This document shows, one piece after another, positions 12,429 through 21,475 of a stretch of 64,000 nt of DNA. Under the pieces are notes generated by a model. The model worked only from the letters and a program-made list of their open reading frames with translations, was not told the DNA's origin and did not search any database. Each line of letters opens with the position of its first letter. The stretch's first letter is position 1. The DNA lies in contig CP154954.1 in NCBI GenBank assembly GCA_039621445.1, positions 30,880,395 to 30,944,394 on the forward strand. Direction: 5' to 3'. The position numbers and the translations under genes are program-made. Source of the stretch: Euglena gracilis. Taxonomy: Eukaryota > Euglenida > Euglenophyceae > Euglenales.

Positions 12429-12641
12429 TTAGACATGCCTGAGGGGGCCCTTCTTTTTGGCCGACTTTTGAAAGTCGGAAAATTTCTGTTTGGAAAAGAA
12501 CAGGCATCAGATGAACTCTGGGAATCACAGCCGAGGAAACAGTTTTGGGCACTGAAAAAGTGTTTCAAAGAAGCTCGTCACCACCCTTTCCTCACCCAGG
12601 ATTTGAAGCACACCACTTTGGGGATGAGCGACTGGAATTGA
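12429..12641 (+). CDS. Possible exon of an unidentified protein
   Basis: An acceptor-like CCTCGCAG precedes an open frame starting Leu-Asp-Met-Pro-Glu-Gly. The peptide is about 70 residues, mixed and helix-like, rich in Lys/Phe/Leu/Glu, and ends at a TGA after Ser-Asp-Trp-Asn. Codon use looks less repeat-like than its surroundings. I recognise no domain and found no partner exon, so this may be a chance opening or a terminal exon of a gene lost to repeats. Confidence 0.3.
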   Translation, partial: LDMPEGALLFGRLLKVGKFLFGKEQASDELWESQPRKQFWALKKCFKEARHHPFLTQDLKHTTLGMSDWN

Positions 12642-13275
12642 GAAATTGAAATGGTCCATCAACGACGGCGGAGAAGGGCAGACATGTTGCCACACCTTTT
12701 TCGGTAATTTGCAACCCACCAGACAGCCACATGACACATGACCAGCCACATGACACAGGTCTTTCTATCAACATCCCAAAAAACCCACTTTGTACACTGA
12801 GTGCAAGGTCACTGAGGCTCCACAGCCCACGCCCACGATTCGTCTTATTGGAACAGCCACTCCCTCTCCAGTGCCTGAATAGGTGAAAAGCACAAACCTA
12901 GCTTTGGGCACAGCAGCGCTCAAACCCCCCTCATCATTACCCTCTATCCCCCACCTTCTCCCACAGCACCAGCACGAACGCATTCGAATGCATCTACCAT
13001 TTGAAAGGACATTGCGCTTAAGCACAATAGTTGTACATTGCGCTTCAGCGCAATGTATATCTGCCCGGCCCCGCCTGCATCGCCCACATCACGAGCAGCT
13101 CCGGCGTCGCACTGGAGCAACTGTCGTATGCCGCGACCATTTGGGGGGGGGGGTTGTCGGCCGAAGGAGGCGATGCATCGAATCCAGGGAGGGCTGCGGC
13201 GTGTTGGGCGATTCCGTTGAGGGTTTCCGGCTTCCCTTTTTCTGTGAATCCCCCAATTGGGTGGGCGCGCCCACT
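12642..13275. other. Unassigned, with scattered TTGCGC palindromes
   Basis: Palindromes of the TTGCGCTTnAGCGCAA type occur at about 13012-13025 and 13038-13052. Between them several frames are open over GC-rich sequence. No gene is supported. Confidence 0.3.
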
Positions 13276-13991
13276 GCGCTTAAGCGCAATGGTTAACGGA
13301 AGCCCCTGAGCTTATGGGAGTCCCTGTGATGTGTTACAGTGTGTTGGGGGCCCCTCTCTGCACGGTCAGTGTGCGGCATACAATTTTTTACCGCCCCCCC
13401 CCCCGGGGGGGGAGGGGGGGTCACTCCACTTTTTGAAAAACCAGTTAGTCACTTTTTTTGGGAAGCCAGTCAGTCACTACCCCCCAGGGGGGGGGGGGTC
13501 GGCCACTCAGAAAAACGGCCACTTTCCAGTCACTTTAGGCCATTTTAGGCCAAAAAAAAAAATTCCTGGCGCCTTCGGCGCCAGGGTCACTCAAGCCACT
13601 TTTGCCCACCCCTGGCCGACCCCCCCCCCGGGGGAGGGGGTCCGGGCCCAAAAAACCAGCCAGTCACTCTGAAAAAACCAGTCAGTCACCCCCGGGGGGG
13701 GGGGGGAGACAGTGCTTAAAAAATTGTCTGGTGTGCGGGCTTGGTGAGGAAATACATTGGGCCCAAGCGCAATGGACATGCCTACATAATGCAATGCTTG
13801 TTCATTCAGATTACACATCAGCCACGTGTTTGCACTTCTCATTTTTGTATGAGCTATTTCGCTTCGGCGCAATGTATTTCCTCACCAAGCCTGCACACTA
13901 GCCGTAAAGAGAGGGGCCCCCAACACACCGTAACACATCAGAGGGACTCCCATAAACTCAGGGGCTTCTGTTATACATTGCGCTTATGCGC
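13276..13991. mobile_element. Large foldback element, left arm split by another transposon
   Basis: The right arm (about 13865-13991) is a continuous inverted copy of the left arm, but the left arm is in two pieces: 13276-13377 and 13740-13765. Shared landmarks include AGCCCCTGAG, TATGGGAGTCCCT, TGTGTTGGGGGCCCCTCTCT and GCTTGGTGAGGAAATACATTG. Both arms end in GCGCTTAAGCGC-like palindromes. The 362 bases separating the pieces are a MITE plus one target duplication. The loop is about 95 bp. Confidence 0.8.
13378..13730. mobile_element. Short inverted-repeat MITE with 9-bp target duplication, copy 1
   Basis: The element starts ATACAATTTTTTA and ends TAAAAAATTGTCTG, giving roughly 11-bp inverted ends. 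The 9-bp GTGTGCGGC (13369-13377) and GTGTGCGGG (13731-13739) flank it and differ at one base. Inside are poly-C/poly-G dyads, ACCAGTCAGTCACT-type repeats and a GGCGCC-TTC-GGCGCC hairpin. A second copy is at 34026-34342. A 9-bp duplication suggests a Mutator-like transposase, but the ends are short for that group and no transposase is present. Confidence 0.8.
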
Positions 13992-14060
13992 AATGTATTT
14001 TCATTGCGCTTAAGCGCAATGAAAAAGCAATGTAAAACTGTTGCGTTTAAGCGCAATGTC
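13975..14060. repeat. Tandem TTGCGC/GCGCAA palindromes
   Basis: Three palindromes of the form CATTGCGCTTAAGCGCAATG or close to it lie within 85 bp. Each could form a hairpin of 9-10 bp. They lie at the right end of the foldback and match dyads scattered from 11.6 to 13.9 kb. Confidence 0.65.
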
Positions 14061-14400
14061 CATAACCATTGCCTTCTGGGCACAAATTTACAATTTTTGC
14101 GAAAAATCTGGGACCCTATACCCTGACACACGGAGAACAGTTTCTGAACTGTTGCGACCCCCTATTGGAGGGATGTAACTCCCGGTGGTTTGGTGGGCAT
14201 GTTACTTACCGGGTGACACGAATGGTGCGGAGGGTGAGATTGGTGCTCTTGGATGCCAAACAGGTGAGAAGCACACACCCGCTGATACGACATTTGGCGT
14301 TGGCGCTGACACGGTGCCTGAACTGGCTTGGGTACTGCAGCCACCCATAAGGACACATGGAGCCTTATTACACATACAACATGCTGTGTTGGCCCAACTG
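14061..14400. other. Spacer without recognised feature
   Basis: Mixed sequence between two palindrome clusters. Plus- and minus-strand openings exist but overlap each other, and none has convincing splice sites. I see nothing else in it. Confidence 0.3.
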
Positions 14401-14401
14401 A

Positions 14402-14840
14402 TGTGTGTTTATGCGCGCACTTGCACGCACAAACAAATTTATATTTGTGGGTGCATTTGCGCGCACAAACATAAAACTTTGAAGTTAAAAATACATATTT
14501 GTGTACGCAAATGCACCCACAAACAAATTTTGTTTGTGCGCGCAAATGCGCGCACCAACATCTTGGGGAAACTGATATATGGATGGTTTGTGCATGGGCG
14601 TGAACTGAACAATATGTCCATGTTAAAAGACACTGATGATTACCATGATCCCACGAGGTTTTTGGACGTGATAGACATGTTGGTGCGCGCATTTGCGCGC
14701 ACGAACAAAGTTTGTGGGCGCAAATGCGCACACCAACATTTAATCATACACTTCAAAACAGTGTGCACGCGTACATGCGAGCCTTGATGCACACAAATAA
14801 AGTTATGTTGGTGTGCGCAAATGCGCGCACCAACACACAT
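14402..14840. repeat. Cluster of GCGCGCAAATGCGCGC palindromes
   Basis: Repeated dyads of the form GTTGGTGCGCGCA-TTT-GCGCGCACCAAC appear at about 14404-14475, 14508-14562, 14677-14746 and 14806-14836, separated by unique sequence. Arms end in CAAACA or CACCAAC. Related clusters lie at 7.4 and 16.0-16.5 kb. Confidence 0.7.
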
Positions 14841-15018
14841 CAGTTGTGAGACACCATCTCCTCGTTTGTGACGTCTGGCGAACGTAGTTCCGCACGCCAA
14901 CCATTGATATGCAGGCGAATGAATTGATGACGTGTAAACGACCTGTGACTGTTCGACGCTTTTTCTGCAACAGCACTGCATAACAAGAATTCAAAATTTG
15001 GTACTTGAAATACCTGGG

Positions 15019-15150
15019 ATGTGTCGGGCTGGAATCCATTTTCCGGTATTCTCCACCATATTCCTCAATTTTTCCGGGTGTGGTAAAAGCCACCGCTTTC
15101 ATGCAACCAATCGAGGGGTAATGGTTCAACACTTCCTTGCACCCAAAGTG
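15019..15150 (-). CDS. Coding-like segment, unidentified
   Basis: On the minus strand about 40 residues are open, including Glu-Val-Leu-Asn-His-Tyr and Gly-Lys-Ile-Glu-Glu-Tyr-Gly-Gly-Glu-Tyr. They end at a good donor, CATCCCAG|GTATTTC (exon side near 15019). The residue mix is natural and not low-complexity. The upstream boundary is unclear because the frame shifts relative to the segment shared with 8.3 kb. I recognise no family. An exon of a host gene or an old transposon are both possible. Confidence 0.3.
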
Positions 15151-15317
15151 ATGGGTGTTTGAGGGCAACCTTTCTCCGGATGCCGGTTGCCATACACCAG
15201 CACCACGTCGTCCCCCCAGTCTGATACCCCGGTTGTGGGGAATAACGTGGCCGCTTCGGTGGGTGCTGTTGCACCGGGGAGGTCGATGCCGGCCTGGTGG
15301 GTGCTGAAGCATCAGTG

Positions 15318-15706
15318 GCTAATCAGACTTTCATTTAGTGTGCCGCGGCGAAGTTTGCCGCGGCGCAAAAAAAAATTCCACGGCGCACGTGGCGCGCAAT
15401 TGAATTTTAGCCGCGGCACACCCGCAGCGCACCTGAAACGCTGCCACCGCACCAACAACACACCTGCGGCGCGCCAATGATGTTCCACAGCACATGCTAT
15501 TTTTTTTTGGTCGCGGCACGGACAGGCGATAATTGGGATGGCCATGCTGCAGCGCACGCGGCGCTGCTGTGGTGCACGCGGCACTGCCGCGGCGCACAGA
15601 AGGAAATATTCCGCGGCGCACGCAGTCACAAAATTTCCGATGCCGCAGCACACGCGGCGCAGGAAAAAAAATTCCGCGGCGCACTAAATGAAAATCTGTA
15701 GCTAAT
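15318..15706. mobile_element. CCGCGGCGC-rich foldback element
   Basis: The outer arms pair CAGACTTTCATTTAGTG with its near complement CACTAAATGAAAATCTG. Inside, CCGCGGCGC and GCGCACGCGGCGC motifs recur many times on both strands, interrupted by A-runs followed by TTCC. The internal motif differs from the neighbouring TTGCGC and TGCGCGC palindrome clusters. No coding capacity or target duplication was seen. Confidence 0.6.
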
Positions 15707-15716
15707 GTGGCTGCAG

Positions 15717-15808
15717 CAGTGGAGCCCAAGCTGCGGGCCAGCGGCAGGGCCTTTGGGATCCTAAAATCGGTGCTGGCGGACGTGCACCGTAATCGAGTGG
15801 CTGCGTAA
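15717..15808 (+). CDS. Possible terminal exon, unidentified
   Basis: Starts after the acceptor-like GTGGCTGCAG. It encodes about 29 residues beginning Val-Glu-Pro-Lys-Leu-Arg, Ala/Leu/Arg rich and amphipathic, and ends at TAA (15806-15808). It lies directly beside the foldback at 15318-15706, which would then sit in or next to the upstream intron. No domain is recognised. Confidence 0.25.
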
Positions 15809-16029
15809 CCACCTTCAGAAGATCCTCCATCTCAACCTTTCCTCGGACCGTCACTAGACCAGAACTGGCGCCATAATACCAGGTGTTGGAGGAGACGGTG
15901 TGGTCGTTGGGGTTGAACCCCTTCAGAGGCCAGAGCCGGTGGGCGTTGCAGGGCCAAGTGATGTCGCTTCTTTATTCCTCCGTTGGTTTATCCTCCGTTG
16001 GTGGTTCATTTGCTTTAAAGCGCGCGTCA

Positions 16030-16280
16030 CGTTGTTTGTGGGCGCAAATGCGCAAATGAACCACTTGTGAATTTGTGCAATTTCTGCAGGTAGTTCATTT
16101 GCGCATTTGCGCCCACCAACAGCATGACGCGTGCTTTAACGCACGTGAACCATCAACCATTTACCGGCGTTTGACGGTTGTGCTTTGTCACACCATTTAT
16201 CGACCATTCAGAACCCATGAACAAATTGTGTTGGTGCGCGCATTTGCGCGCACAAACACATTTTTGTTTGTGCACGCTTT
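16030..16280. repeat. GCGCAAATGCGC palindromes, third cluster
   Basis: TTGTTTGTGGGCGCAAATGC (from about 16032) and GCATTTGCGCCCACCAACAG (from about 16101) are mutual inverts around a short spacer, while 16229-16255 is a self-palindrome. The core is the one seen at 7.4 and 14.4-14.8 kb. Confidence 0.6.
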
Positions 16281-16409
16281 AGTGACAATGAACTGGCACC
16301 GTCAACAAACAGTGTGACAAACCCACCGATTTATGTTCCTTGACGGCCTGCTGGTTCGCGCAGACACAGCCCCATTGTCATTGTTTATCAACGGTGTCAG
16401 CTCATGGGT

Positions 16410-16546
16410 GTTAAAGCTCATCCCTTGTAGGACAAATTTGCGTTTATGGGCGCAAATGCGCGCACAAACAAAATTATGTTGGTGCGCGCATTTGCGCCCA
16501 TAAAAAAAATAAACAGAACTTTGTCCTTCAAGGGATGGGCTTTAAC
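16410..16546. mobile_element. Compact nested hairpin element
   Basis: The outer arms are GTTAAAGCTCATCCCTTG near 16410 and its near complement ending at 16546, matching at about 25 of 27 positions. Inside are TTTATGGGCGCAAATGCGC and its complement, then a CACAAACA/TGTTGGTG centre. The full 137 bp would fold almost end to end. It looks like a whole unit of which the isolated palindromes nearby may be core remnants. Confidence 0.65.
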
Positions 16547-17825
16547 TTCCAGGTTCTTTACAACAAAACTGGTTTTGCAGATCCCGGGCATAAGTTGGGT
16601 GGGAGACACTTGTCCTCTTCATTCCCTGTGGACCCTATTTCTTCCCCTCTGTGCATCCCATGCCAAACACCCCGCACTTACCTTCCTTACCTGATGCCCT
16701 TCCCACCCACTAGGTCACACCACATCCACACCCCCCCGCATTTCCTCCCCGCACTTTAACAAACACACCAAAAACTGCACGCTGACGTGCCGCAAAGCAG
16801 TCCAGCAAACAAACACCCAGGATGCACACTGCCGGCAGTTTGAGCACACCCAAGGACACAGCCGAAAGGAGCAAGAAGGGCAGTAAAGGTCCCGTTCCTG
16901 TGCCGCTTTTTTGCGATTTTTTTCACTCCCGGGGGGAAGGTCCCGGGGGTTTCGACGTGTGGAGCCCATTTCCGGAACCCCCCAAAACACCATTTTTGGC
17001 CAAAGCCCGAGGGGTCACACCGCCAAAAACAGAATTTCGCTCATTTTTTTGCACTCTCTTGTCGCCGTGTTTTCAAACCCCCCTGACCTTCACAGCCGGA
17101 ATCAAAAAAAAATCGGAAATTTGCGCAAATGCGCAAATCAACATAAAAAAGCTTAAGTGCAAATCCGGCCGCCTAAGCACCGGACGTTGGGACAAGACCC
17201 TGGGCTTGCCCTCAATCCCCCCTAACCCATCCACCTGGGTGGTTTCCCGCTGTACCACTCCTTGCACTTCAAGCAACCAGGGATCACAACTCTATGACAC
17301 ACACGCCGTTTTTTCGACCTTTTCACAACGTGTGTGTAGAGTCCACCCTCTGGATGCCTCAGCAGGCAACTCTTCGGGCACATGTCGCAGAGCCGGAAAA
17401 AAAAAAGCAACAGAAATGGCCAAATTACACCCAGCCTGTGCAGCACCATCTAGGGAACACAGTTGAGGCTTCAAAAACGAGGGACTCGCAACGGGGGGTT
17501 TTGGCCCTTTTTGGGAAAATTCACGTGCCCCGGCGTTCAAACCCAGGGTTTTGAACCTTTTTTAAAATGGTGCACAGGCCGAGAAACACCAAGATTGGGC
17601 CTGTTCCCAGGGTCCCAACATCGGCAAACGATGCACACGCCAATGTGGAGGGTCTCCGTGGAACCAGAGGGTCAAAAGGGTGGGTTCTACCGCCGGGTTT
17701 CAAAAAGATTGGAAATTTGCGCATAAGTGCAAGCTGAAAATCAAAGCATTAAGTGGGAGTTTGGCCACCTAAGACCCAGGCCAAAGGGCAGAGGTATCCC
17801 AAACAGGCAGTTTTTTAAGGTGGTG
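16547..17825. other. No confident gene
   Basis: Mixed sequence. A short GGAAATTTGCGCA-AA-TGCGCAAATC palindrome lies near 17115 and a related GGAAATTTGCGCA near 17709. Open stretches on both strands overlap one another without clear splice sites. Confidence 0.3.
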
Positions 17826-18310
17826 CCGACCCCACCCGGGGGGGGGGGGTGCCTGCCTGGGCCAGGCTGTTTTTTACCAACCCCGGGGGGGGGGGGTCCG
17901 GAGTGCCTTGGGGTGCCTGCCCAGGCAGGCACTACCCCCCCCCCCCGAGGGGTCGGATCGGATGGGGTGCCTGCCCAGGCAGGCTCTACCCCCCGCCCCG
18001 AGGGGTCGGATCGGGAGTGCCTTGGAGTGCCTGCCCAGACAGGCACCCCCCCCCGGGGGTGGGGTCGGCACCCGACTAAAATACGGCCTGGCCCTGGGCA
18101 GGCACTCCCGATCCGACCCCCCCCCGGGGGCACACAACCAAAAGTGACCTACCACAGACCCTGGCGCCAAATGCGCCGGGGAGCCAAAAATGGCTTATTT
18201 TGAAAGGAATGTGCCTGGGCGCAGGCAGAAATCCGACCCCCCCCCGGGGGGGTGTGGCTGGAGTGTGTGGAAGGCCGGCCCGGGCCAGGCACCCCGGCCC
18301 CCCCCCGCCC
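17826..18310. repeat. Palindromic minisatellite with poly-C/poly-G spacers
   Basis: Units of about 60-75 bp repeat the palindrome GTGCCTGCCCAGGCAGGCAC, then a C-run, CGAGGGGTCGGATCGG and GAGTGCCTTGG. At least four units are recognisable between 17826 and 18120, the last one inverted. Frames open across it are an effect of the repeat. Confidence 0.65.
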
Positions 18311-18569
18311 CCCCTCCCCCCCGGGTTGGCAAAAAAAAGCCTGATCCCAAACGGTTTCGCATCTTCTGGATGTCCGAAAAAAAGCGCATTTTAGGTGTAT
18401 CACAGGTACACCACAGGGTGTACGCTTGGCAACTCTCCACCCTCCCTCCTTGCATGCAAATTTAACAACACTGGCCCCGGCGCGCGGTGCATGAGTTCCA
18501 TGTCTTGGTGTCTCCCCTTGATGTAGGGGTGGGGGGAATAGGGCGCCTGGGAATATACTCGATACCTAC

Positions 18570-18632
18570 CAAGCGGGAGTGGGGCAGTGCTCCCATGATG
18601 TTGGACACAGGACCAGCAGCCCCTATCCGCTT
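18570..18632 (-). CDS. Candidate 63-bp internal exon, unidentified
   Basis: On the minus strand a CAG acceptor (TTGATGTGCAG) and a near-consensus donor (CTTG|GTAGGTATC) bound exactly 21 codons, phase 0 to phase 0. The peptide starts Lys-Arg-Ile-Gly-Ala-Ala-Gly-Pro and ends Pro-His-Ser-Arg-Leu. It is not low-complexity. No partner exon was located. The plus strand is also open here and shows an Asp-Thr-Gly triplet, but without retropepsin context. Confidence 0.35.
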
Positions 18633-20555
18633 CTGCACATCAAAGTGGCGTGGCTCTTTTCATTGGAATTCTGGGATTCCCTGGGTTGAATATGAATAAC
18701 TCGCAACGTTGAAATGCAAGCATTCAAGATTTGGAAGGTGAAGAGGAGGAGGATCCACTTCCCCCTTAGCACCATGACCTTGCCCAGCACGCACAAAATG
18801 GAGAATTGATATCTGACACCTTTTCATGTGCAACAATAAAATGTACAATTTACAGTTCATGGCAACAATACAAAGTCCAACAATAAAACATTTGGCTTTC
18901 GTCAAGTAAGTAAAATTCGCACCAAACCATCAAGCACTTTGAATTCACCACCAGAGCAACACGCTGATGACCCTTCAGGCCAAGAGGCTCCTTTTCAAGA
19001 CCCGGGGGGAGGGGCAGGGATGGATGGGCAGCCTTGGGGGGGGTCCGCCCCCCCCCCCCCCGACACGGGGGGGTTGGACCCCCCCGCCTCGAAACTGAAG
19101 GGGCCCGGGGTAATTTTTGGTTTCATGGAACGGCAAAGGACCAAGAAAAATTTTTGGGCTGGAAACGGGCCAAAACTGGTCAAAAATCCCTGATTTTTCG
19201 TATAAATCCAAAAATGGTAAGTTTTTGAAAATTCTTGAACACTTTTTATGTGGAAAAACCAAAAAAAAAATCGTGGGACATGCTCAAAAAAATGGAAAAG
19301 GCATCTTTTGCTCATTTGGCGGCGCACAGCGCCGGAAGAAAATTTTTCGCTATTTTTGGAACCTGGCAAAGGGGGGCGGGTGGGGGGTCCGGACCTGCCA
19401 CCTGCCTCAAAACCGAAAACCGAAGGGCTTCCCATCCATCCCTGGGGAAGGGAGGCTGCCCTCTAAAGTTCGGGCCATCTGAAGGAATTTTCAAAAATAT
19501 ATTTCTGGCGCTTTGCACGAGAACCCATACCCAATCCCCCAGGCATGCGCGCTCTGGGGGGGGGAATTAAAAAAAAAGGCTGGTCCCATATGGTGCAAAT
19601 GCAGGCATGAACAAAACAGCATATGAGTTTAACTGCCATCCATTGTGCGACGATGTGTGTCAAACAGAAATGCCCTTTTCTCGTTAAGGGCCTGTATCTA
19701 TGTCCATGTCAATGGAGATATATTGTCTTTATGTGTATGTGGTTTAATTTGACGGCAGGTGGGCCCCACGGGGCAGTCCCACTGATTAAAATTTAACCCA
19801 GGTGCTTGTAAATGGGGGGAGGGTCCCGAATGGTTGCAGTGTTGTTGCCGCCCTGGTGGCAAACTGCGTCCGCGTCCCAGTGCCTTCCCCGTCACAATTT
19901 GCAGGGGTGTACAGCAAACACCTATACAGTCAACCGATGCCCAGAAACTCTTTTTGAGGCGTAATACTTAGAACTTTCTGGAGGGTGAAATACAAAACGT
20001 CTGCACCAATAGACCAAAAGAAACCTCGGTGAACAAAAAAAATCAGTATTTTATGCCATGTTTTTTTCTACACTTGTGACCTCTGTCACTTGTAGAAGAA
20101 CAAAAAATGACTTGAAAGAAAGATTGGGTCATATAAAATTTAAATCTCACAGGACGAACTGGACCATTTCCGGGGGAAGGGGTCAAAATTTCCAAAGGAG
20201 GTATACCTCCCTTGGCCAATGCCCATCTTAGATCACACCGCCCAGGGGGTTGCAAATGGTGGAGGGGCAAACCTGAAAGAGTCACGCCCTTCAAACAATG
20301 TCAGGAGAGAATGGACAGGCTGGGTCCATCCCTGCAGCGTAACACACCAGAGGGGGGAGGTAAGATGTAAACAGCAATATAAACACGAAGGGGACAGGAG
20401 CCCTGACATCCCTTGCCCTCCACCTCAGCAGAGCAAACCATCAATCCTCTTACCACAGCAATATGATTAGCCATGATAAGTTCTATGATATGTGCAACTG
20501 CAACACCCCGCAGTGAGGATATTGAACGGGGATGGTGCCTTGAAAGCCAGTGAGA
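18633..20555. other. No supported gene; repeat remnants
   Basis: Around 18990-19110 a TTTTCAAGACC-plus-poly-G start and paired G/C runs match the module at 2290. About 19130-19360 is AT-rich with many poly-A/T tracts. Nothing in 19600-20555 was recognised. Confidence 0.3.
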
Positions 20556-20559
20556 AGCA

Positions 20560-20650
20560 AAATGTGTGTATGTGTGTGTGGGTGTGTGGGCAGGCGGGCA
20601 TGGGTGTGTGCGTGGGCGTGTGAGTGGGTGCGTGCATGCATATGTATTTG
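20560..20650. repeat. Imperfect GT/GGGTGT microsatellite
   Basis: Interrupted TGTGTG, GGGTGTGTGGGC and GTGCGTG units. Simple sequence without coding sense. Confidence 0.6.
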
Positions 20651-21058
20651 GAAATGTTCAGTGAAAAAAACCTGTAAACAAACAGGGGGTTTCTTAAGAA
20701 CCTGGGGGGGGGGTCCAGCAGGCTGGAAAAAGGTGCTGGCTAGAACCCCTGGGGGGAGGTTGGCGGGGGGGCGGGGGCGGGTCGGACAGCTGGCAGGCCG
20801 AAATTTTTTCGGTCCAGCGGCTTTGCCAGGCTGCCCCTAACTTTATGTAAGGGGACCCTGGGCTCAAGAAAACCTCGGGTAACAAATCTTCAGAAAAGGA
20901 ATGCCCTGAAATGGAAAAGGATTTCTAGCAAATGGTTTGCAATTTGCCAAGGAATAAAGCCCCCCAAAACAAGTTGTTGAGAAAAAGACAGTGACCTCCC
21001 CGAATATAAGAAACCAGGTTTTGTGTAGTGCTGAGCCCTTTGCGTGCCTGATGATGCC

Positions 21059-21174
21059 ATGGCGCAACAGATGTTTGAAGCCTCTGGCTACCAGGGCGGA
21101 TCTTCAGCCCGACCTGGCGGCCGGAGGCCCGGCCCCGGCGCGACCGGTGGCCCAGCCCGGCCCGGCTCAGGCGC
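21059..21174 (+). CDS. Possible first coding exon, Gly/Pro/Arg-rich
   Basis: The ATG at 21059 sits in GCCATGGCG, a strong eukaryotic start context. The frame reads Met-Ala-Gln-Gln-Met-Phe-Glu-Ala-Ser-Gly-Tyr and then becomes Gly/Arg/Pro/Ala rich up to a GT near 21147 or an AG near 21175. The in-frame TGA at 21032 means it cannot extend far upstream. Low-complexity composition weakens the case. No domain is recognised. Confidence 0.3.
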
Positions 21175-21475
21175 ACAACTGGCCCTGGCAGTTTATGCGG
21201 GGCGATGGAGGGTCCCAAGGGGCTTTATTTTACGTCCCCGGTGATTTCCTTTGATTCCCGAACATTTTGGAGATATTTTGAATTTCGATTTTTTTGAACC
21301 TGAAATGGCCCGAAAATGGCCAAAACGGGCAGCATTTGGAGCAGGAGTCCAACTGGCCCTGGCGGCTATACAGGGCGATTGAGGGTCCCAGGGACTTTAT
21401 TTTAGGTTCCCAATCCACTTTGGAGATATTTTGAAAATCTCGATTCATTTTACCTGAAATGGCCCGAAAACAGCC
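21165..21475. repeat. Diverged tandem duplication, unit about 170 bp
   Basis: CAACTGGCCCTGGCRG, GGGCGATKGAGGGTCCCA, CTTTATTTTA and TTTGGAGATATTTTGAA occur in the same order at 21175-21285 and 21349-21435. A weaker third echo (GGGCTTTATTTTTGGTCTCC) lies at 21583. Confidence 0.55.

Noticed and set aside
18487-18699. Retropepsin (Asp-Thr-Gly) on the plus strand
   Set aside because: One Asp-Thr-Gly triplet without the flanking hydrophobic motif or any gag/pol context. A minus exon with good splice sites overlaps it.
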